DNA from: Nitrospinaceae bacterium
GTDB lineage: Bacteria; Nitrospinota; Nitrospinia; Nitrospinales; VA-1
DNA: 64,000 nt
Direction: 5' to 3'
Assembly (NCBI GenBank): GCA_029261595.1
Contig: JAJDAZ010000039.1
Span: 85,861 to 149,860 of the forward strand
Both the position numbers and the translations under genes were made by a program. Numbering within the stretch: the first letter of the stretch is position 1; each line of letters opens with the position of its first letter. The notes beneath the pieces were generated by a model. That model was given only the letters and a program-made list of their open reading frames with translations, did not search any database and was not told where the DNA came from. Shown one piece after another: positions 58,788 through 64,000 of the stretch.

Positions 58788-59804
58788 ATGAACGATGATT
58801 TGTCTCCAGAAAAAATCATGCAACTCGGCCTGGGTTTCTGGGGTTCTAAAACCCTGTTGAGTGCTATTGAGCTGGGTTTGTACACTAAAATCGCCGAAAC
58901 GGGTCCTCTGGACTGCGAAGCCCTCAGTCAGGCTCTTGAAATTCACTCCCGGTCCGCCAGCGATTTTTTCGATGCCTTAGTCGCTTTGGGCATGTTGAAT
59001 CGAGATCAGGGTCTGTACTCGAATACGACGGAAACCGATTTATTTCTCGACCGGGAAAAACCGTCCTACGTGGGCGGGATGCTGGAAATGGCTAACCACC
59101 GGCTTTATAAATTCTGGGGGTCGTTGACCGAAGGGCTTAAAAACGGGCAACCGCAAAACGAAATCAAGAGTGGTGGAGAAGGATTGTTCGATGCTGTTTA
59201 CGGAAACCCCGCGACTTTGAAAGAATTTCTCAAAGGGATGACCGGGCTAAGCATGGGTGCTAATGTCGAGGTGGCGCGAAAATTTCCCTGGAAAGAGTAT
59301 AAGACGTTCATGGATATCGGCGGTGCCGAGGGCGGCCTGACCGCGCAAGTGGCTTTGGCGCATCCGCACATCACCGGAGGCGTTTTTGACTTGCCGGTCG
59401 TGCATCCTTTTTTCGAAGAGTATGTCGAATCGTTTGGGCTGGAAGACCGGTTGGAATTTCGACCGGGCAATTTTTTCGAAGGATTTTTCCCAAAAGCCGA
59501 TGTCTTGGCCATGGGGCATATTCTCCACGACTGGAACATCGATGAAAAACGTGAATTGATCGACAAGGCCTACAAAGCCCTTCCCGAGGGTGGGGCTTTG
59601 ATCGTCATTGAATCGATCATAGATGATGATCGCCGGGAAAACGCCTTCGGATTATTGATGAGCCTCAACATGCTGATCGAAACTCCCGGCGGGTTTGACT
59701 TCACCGGAGCCGATTGCCAGGGCTGGCTTAAGGACGCGGGCTTTCGCGAAACGCGATCGGAACACCTCATTGGTCCGGCTTCCATGGTGATCGGGATTAA
59801 ATGA
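58788..59804 (+). CDS. O-methyltransferase (plant-OMT/hydroxyneurosporene methyltransferase type)
   Basis: [74 protein letters not shown]. Start trimmed to MNDDLSPEK. Confidence 0.9.
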   Translation: MNDDLSPEKIMQLGLGFWGSKTLLSAIELGLYTKIAETGPLDCEALSQALEIHSRSASDFFDALVALGMLNRDQGLYSNTTETDLFLDREKPSYVGGMLEMANHRLYKFWGSLTEGLKNGQPQNEIKSGGEGLFDAVYGNPATLKEFLKGMTGLSMGANVEVARKFPWKEYKTFMDIGGAEGGLTAQVALAHPHITGGVFDLPVVHPFFEEYVESFGLEDRLEFRPGNFFEGFFPKADVLAMGHILHDWNIDEKRELIDKAYKALPEGGALIVIESIIDDDRRENAFGLLMSLNMLIETPGGFDFTGADCQGWLKDAGFRETRSEHLIGPASMVIGIK

Positions 59805-59837
59805 TCGCGGTCAAAACCCTCCCTCCAGTTTTTCATA

Positions 59838-60923
59838 TCAGGTTTCGATCAACCCACGCATTTTTTCCAGGAAGATTTCTTTGCTGAATTGCCCGGCCCG
59901 TTGTTCGCAGGATTCCCGCATGCTGAGAGCCCGTTTAGCGTCCAGTTCCTGAACCGCATCGATCAAGTCTTCCGGGGAGGGGCTGGCTGGGATCAAAATT
60001 CCAGTTTCGTTATCGGTGATGGTTTCCAGTAACCCGCCTTCGGCCACTCCCAGTACGGGTTTTCCCGCAGCTAAAGACTCCACCGGAGAAATGCCAAAAT
60101 CCTCATCTCTGGGGATGTAGATACTGGCGATGCATTTCCCCAATAACTCCTGCAATTTCCGGTCATCGACCGCACCGACGAAGGTGATGTTCTTTTTTCC
60201 TTCGGCCATTTTTTTAAGTTTTTCCAATTCGGAGCCGGTTGAGGCGATGACCAGGCGTTTGTCGGGCATTTGAAGGAAAGCTTGGACGACGATATCCATG
60301 CGTTTTAAAGGGTCCAAACGGGCGAAGGAAAAATAATAATCTTCCTGCCCCAACCATTGAAAGTTTTGCGTGTCGCAGGGAGGGTGAATGATGATCGATT
60401 CTTTGTGTAAATATTTTTTTATTCTTTTCTGGATATTGATGGAATTGGCGACAATCATGTCCATCTTATTGATGGCGGATTCAAACAACGGTTGAAAGCA
60501 CAGGTTGAAGGCGCGGTGGTTCAGTTGCTGACTGAAAGACAGGGAGGAAAGCCGGTAGTCTTTCAGGTCGTATAAAGAGCGCGGGGGCGTGTGACAATAA
60601 TAAATATTCTTTCCTTCACGATGGTTATGGACCGCGAGCGGCGAGTCCTGGCCGCTGTATATCACCGTTTGGTATTTTTTCAGGAACCGGGTTTGACAAC
60701 AAAACCCGTACAATCGTTTGACTGTGCGCCACCCCCATAAACGAGAGGGTACTTTAAGGTCAACGCAATTTCCCGATATGTTGCTAAGGTCGAAACCGTG
60801 ATCTGATTTTGTGCCAAAGGCCAGGTCCAGTTTCAATCCCTTGCACAGGGTAAGGATCAAACGTTCCCCGCCGCCTTTAAAGGCGAATGAATCGTGCACC
60901 ACAATGGCATTACTGCGAGTCAC
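59838..60923 (-). CDS. Glycosyltransferase (GT4-type)
   Basis: YYFSFARLDPLKRMDIVVQAF; IYIPRDEDFGISPVESLAAGKPVLGVAEGGLLETI. Confidence 0.92.
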   Translation of the reverse strand: MTRSNAIVVHDSFAFKGGGERLILTLCKGLKLDLAFGTKSDHGFDLSNISGNCVDLKVPSRLWGWRTVKRLYGFCCQTRFLKKYQTVIYSGQDSPLAVHNHREGKNIYYCHTPPRSLYDLKDYRLSSLSFSQQLNHRAFNLCFQPLFESAINKMDMIVANSINIQKRIKKYLHKESIIIHPPCDTQNFQWLGQEDYYFSFARLDPLKRMDIVVQAFLQMPDKRLVIASTGSELEKLKKMAEGKKNITFVGAVDDRKLQELLGKCIASIYIPRDEDFGISPVESLAAGKPVLGVAEGGLLETITDNETGILIPASPSPEDLIDAVQELDAKRALSMRESCEQRAGQFSKEIFLEKMRGLIET

Positions 60924-62130
60924 TTTCAGTTTTTCTCCCCTTCATGTACCAGGAAACAATTCCCGACCCCATAAAGACCAATAAAAATGCTTCCGTAACA
61001 ATGGTTCCAATGGCCGCGCCCTTGGGGCCATGAATCGGTATCAGGACATAATTCAACGCCATGTTCAACACGGCCGCTAAAATCGCGCCCAGGGCATAAT
61101 GGTTTTCCCGGTCAATGGACAGGGCGGCCTGGGTCAGGACGATATTGGGAACCATAAAAAATAATGAGAGCAACAACCAGGTTATTATTCCAGACCCCGG
61201 CTGGTAGTCCGAACCAAAACACAATTTAATGATGTCCTCGCCCAGTAAAATTCCCAGAGGAACGATACAAAGAGAGAGGGCTCCCGCAAAAGAAAACAGT
61301 TTGCCTGTCAGCTTAACAAATTTCTCCGGATGGTTCGCGTGCAAGCGGAGTTCCCGGAAAAAAACATTGGCAATGGGAAAAAGAATGAGGACGACGCCTT
61401 CCAAGATTCTGGAGGAAGCGGCATAAAACCCGACGTCGTTTAAGGATTCGCCCATGTGCTTTAGCATCACGATGTCGATTTTGAAATAGATCAGGGTGGC
61501 AATTTCGATCGTCAACAAAGCGCCAATGGACCGGTACAGCCGGGAATTGGGTTTGACGATGAGAATATTTTTAAGAGAGACCGAGCGTTGAAACATCAAT
61601 GCAAGTAGAAACCCCGCGATTGATCCGAGGAATATCCAGTTCAGTTGAAAAGATATCAGGTAAAGTAATCCAATCACTCCGATGCCGGTCAGGGAACGGG
61701 CGATGACTCGCCACCAGGCTTCCCGGTTAAAATCGCCTTTTCCCTTTAAGACGGATGATATGTAGTTGGTGGCGGTTCCAAGACCGAATGCTGAAATGGC
61801 AAGTATCAGGTAGGCTTTGTCCTGAACCGGCAATAGAGCGGTGATCAGGAGCCCCATGGCCGTGACCGATAGTAAATGGCCCAGGGCTAAGGGGAGCAGT
61901 TGTTCTGTTTTTATGGGCAGGGAGGGGGACGTGTGTTCACGGAACAAAAGGGTCTTAAATCCACCGTCCTGGAGGATGGCGAAAAGCGCGGCCAATGTGA
62001 TGATGTAACTGTACCTGCCAAACGTTTCAGGACCGAACGACCGGGCCAGGAAAAAAGTCATCAGCATGGAGACCCCCGCAACGTAGACGGTGGCCAGCCA
62101 TTGAGCGCTTAAGGATCGAACAAGAGTCAT
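60910..62130 (-). CDS. Polysaccharide/oligosaccharide flippase (Wzx-like)
   Basis: Polytopic; GRYSYIITLAALFAILQDGGFKTLLFRE; C-terminal HGPKGAAIGTIVTEAFLLV. Confidence 0.85.
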   Translation of the reverse strand: MTLVRSLSAQWLATVYVAGVSMLMTFFLARSFGPETFGRYSYIITLAALFAILQDGGFKTLLFREHTSPSLPIKTEQLLPLALGHLLSVTAMGLLITALLPVQDKAYLILAISAFGLGTATNYISSVLKGKGDFNREAWWRVIARSLTGIGVIGLLYLISFQLNWIFLGSIAGFLLALMFQRSVSLKNILIVKPNSRLYRSIGALLTIEIATLIYFKIDIVMLKHMGESLNDVGFYAASSRILEGVVLILFPIANVFFRELRLHANHPEKFVKLTGKLFSFAGALSLCIVPLGILLGEDIIKLCFGSDYQPGSGIITWLLLSLFFMVPNIVLTQAALSIDRENHYALGAILAAVLNMALNYVLIPIHGPKGAAIGTIVTEAFLLVFMGSGIVSWYMKGRKTESDSQ

Positions 62131-63371
62131 GGGGAGGCAAGGGGACTGCGGGACCGGAGAACATACCAGGACAGGGTTCCAGCCAGAATCAACCCGATGG
62201 AATAAAGCACCATTTTTGCGATTGTGAGGGCTGAGTCGTGGAAATTAAAAATAAGAATTAACATCATTCCCACTCCCATCGCGAGAGGCCAGAGGAATTT
62301 GAATTCGGACCGGGCCAGACAATAGGTGAAGATAACGTTTGCAACCGCAAGCATGGCCATTCCCAGACTGATGACGGTCAGCAACTCGGCTCCCGCCAGA
62401 TATTTTTCTCCGAACAGCAGGGTGATGATGTGTTCCGGCCAAAGAGTGCAGGCGAGGGCAAAGCTACCCCCCAAAAGACCGGTCAAACCCAGGCTGACCC
62501 AAAGGATGCGCGAGTCCTCTTTCCCGGCTGTCTCGGCTTTCGCCGCTTCGGGAAAAAGAACGATAATGAGAACTCCGGGAAGAAATAAGGCGATCCGCCC
62601 TAAAATTGCGGCGATCGAGTAAAGACCGGCCTCTTCCGGCGAACAATAATGTTTTACCAAAACAATGTCGAGGTTTCCAAGGACCATGACCAAAGTAGTG
62701 GAGAGGAAAACCGGAAAGGAGTAACGCCGCATTTCCGAAAAAATTCCATGCGGCAGGTTTTCCCGTTCGGTTTTTAGGATATCGCGTAGGAAAAAAAGTG
62801 TGATTCCAATGGCGGCCATCGTTCCGATGACTCCTGATAGAAGCGCTCCATTGACTCCCCACCCCAGAAAGAATACCAAAAGCAAACAGGATAAAAACCG
62901 GACCAGGGAAACACTGCTTCCGGAAATCCCGAAGGCGGTAAAACGATGCAAACCCTGTATTATTCCCAGTAGCACCGGGAATAACAAAGACAGGGTCAAT
63001 AGAACCAGCATGATCATGATAGGCGTTTTTGCTTCCAGATGCAGGAAGCTTTGTAGCCAGGGAATCGCGGCCAAACCGACCAGAAACAGGACGCCGGAAA
63101 TGAACGTCATCCCCCGAAAACCTTCTGCCAACAGGTTCTTGACTTGACCCAGGCCATTTTCTTCCAATTTAACTGTGTAGCGGGAAAATACCAGGGGGAG
63201 GACCGCCACTGGAGCGGCAAGAATAACGGCCATTGAGTTTAATGCGTTGAAGCTACCGTAATCCACCGTGGACAAAGCTCTTCCGGCGACCAGCTGAAAA
63301 AGATAATTGAAAATATTACTGGAATTCAAAAGAACCAGAATGAGCATGTTGTTGCGTAAAAATCTACGCAC
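62127..63371 (-). CDS. Second polysaccharide flippase-like membrane protein
   Basis: Polytopic; LFQLVAGRALSTVDYGSFNALNSMAVILAAPVAVLPLVFSRYTVKLEE; NLDIVLVKHYCSPEEAGLYSIAAILGR. Confidence 0.82.
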   Translation of the reverse strand: MRRFLRNNMLILVLLNSSNIFNYLFQLVAGRALSTVDYGSFNALNSMAVILAAPVAVLPLVFSRYTVKLEENGLGQVKNLLAEGFRGMTFISGVLFLVGLAAIPWLQSFLHLEAKTPIMIMLVLLTLSLLFPVLLGIIQGLHRFTAFGISGSSVSLVRFLSCLLLVFFLGWGVNGALLSGVIGTMAAIGITLFFLRDILKTERENLPHGIFSEMRRYSFPVFLSTTLVMVLGNLDIVLVKHYCSPEEAGLYSIAAILGRIALFLPGVLIIVLFPEAAKAETAGKEDSRILWVSLGLTGLLGGSFALACTLWPEHIITLLFGEKYLAGAELLTVISLGMAMLAVANVIFTYCLARSEFKFLWPLAMGVGMMLILIFNFHDSALTIAKMVLYSIGLILAGTLSWYVLRSRSPLASP

Positions 63372-64000
63372 GAGAGGTGCCTTCTCCCGTAGATATCATT
63401 TCATCTTTTTTGTTTTGGTTTTGATTTCGAAAATGTTTGATTTCAAGAAACACACCGACCACGAGCATGTAATATCCGACCACTGCAATTTGTTCGGCTA
63501 CTGGTTTCAGTCGAATAATTAAGAATACGGTCGATACTAACAGGGTCATTAGGAAGACGGAAATGTAGGGAGTTCCGGCACCTCTAAAAACCTTGTCGGC
63601 TAAATTTGGCCAACGCTGTTCCAGTCTGGGTTGCATATGCGGGATCAAATTTCTCCACACAAGGACTACAGCAATGCCGGCAAAGCTAAAGAAAATATCC
63701 GCACCATCTTTCCATTTTATCAAAAGCCCGATTACTGCTAATAGATACAGCCCGGTTGCTGTTGTGAGCCAAAAGCGTAATTTCCCTTTTAACAGTTTAA
63801 GCAACCATGGGATGTAAAAGTAAATCACGCCAAGTAGAGGCAGAAAGGTTTGAGTTAAATCATTTCCATGACCTAAATTAAAGCTTAGGAAACTCAGCCC
63901 AATTGCGGTTACCAGATAAAGGAATGGCGGAAACTGTTGATTGACACCGAGAACCCAATTTTTTAAAAGAGAACCATTTCCCGAGCGCCGATTGGATGCC
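63364..64000 (-). CDS. Polytopic membrane protein of the polysaccharide locus (polymerase/ligase-like?), 5' end beyond the window
   Basis: Reverse reading stays open to the right edge (...GHGNDLTQTFLPLLGVIYFYIPWLLKLLKGKLRFWLTT...); the track start at 63828 is an internal GTG. Confidence 0.55.
   Translation of the reverse strand, partial: ASNRRSGNGSLLKNWVLGVNQQFPPFLYLVTAIGLSFLSFNLGHGNDLTQTFLPLLGVIYFYIPWLLKLLKGKLRFWLTTATGLYLLAVIGLLIKWKDGADIFFSFAGIAVVLVWRNLIPHMQPRLEQRWPNLADKVFRGAGTPYISVFLMTLLVSTVFLIIRLKPVAEQIAVVGYYMLVVGVFLEIKHFRNQNQNKKDEMISTGEGTSRA

Noticed and set aside
1-64000. tRNA/rRNA genes, CRISPR arrays, prophage or IS elements
   Set aside because: No regularly spaced repeat-spacer array, no T-loop/anticodon-like cluster noticed in gaps and no transposase, integrase or phage structural motifs in the translated ORFs. 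A tRNAscan/Infernal run would be decisive.

Overview
The window is a gene-dense bacterial chromosome segment (about 55 protein genes) that looks like core genome of a Gram-negative nitrite-oxidiser-like lineage, perhaps Nitrospinota; that placement is inference from gene style only. Left edge: the rpmH-rnpA-yidD-yidC block on the minus strand. Other recognisable genes include tyrS, a histidine ammonia-lyase, lepA-lepB, gcvT-gcvH-gcvPA, an MMPL/RND exporter, a PagL-like deacylase, tatA, an ECF sigma/anti-sigma pair, a bifunctional nuclease, nadK, an M48 protease, purH, a DUF6178-like protein, pgeF, an RlmI-like methyltransferase, mtgA, an M23 peptidase, a SplB-like radical SAM protein, dnaN, a DAHP synthase, a GlnD-like protein, orn, an O-methyltransferase and the edge of a polysaccharide locus. 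I saw no tRNA, rRNA, CRISPR array or transposase. Best candidates for something undescribed: (1) a two-gene lipoprotein module (a 1296-aa and a 211-aa lipoprotein) preceded by a perfect 16-bp palindrome; (2) a Rieske-fold-like protein whose His ligands appear replaced by Cys; (3) a SplB-like radical SAM protein apparently lacking the spore-photoproduct-lyase H-donor Cys; (4) a histidine ammonia-lyase translationally coupled to an unassigned methyltransferase-like protein with no hut genes nearby; (5) a highly structured leader before the ECF sigma gene; (6) a protein made of 15 KKKVA repeats. Two genes missing from the supplied ORF track were recovered by reading: rpmH (1517..1651, -) and a 59-aa ORF upstream of purH (41157..41336, -). 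All family calls are from motif recognition; no search was run.
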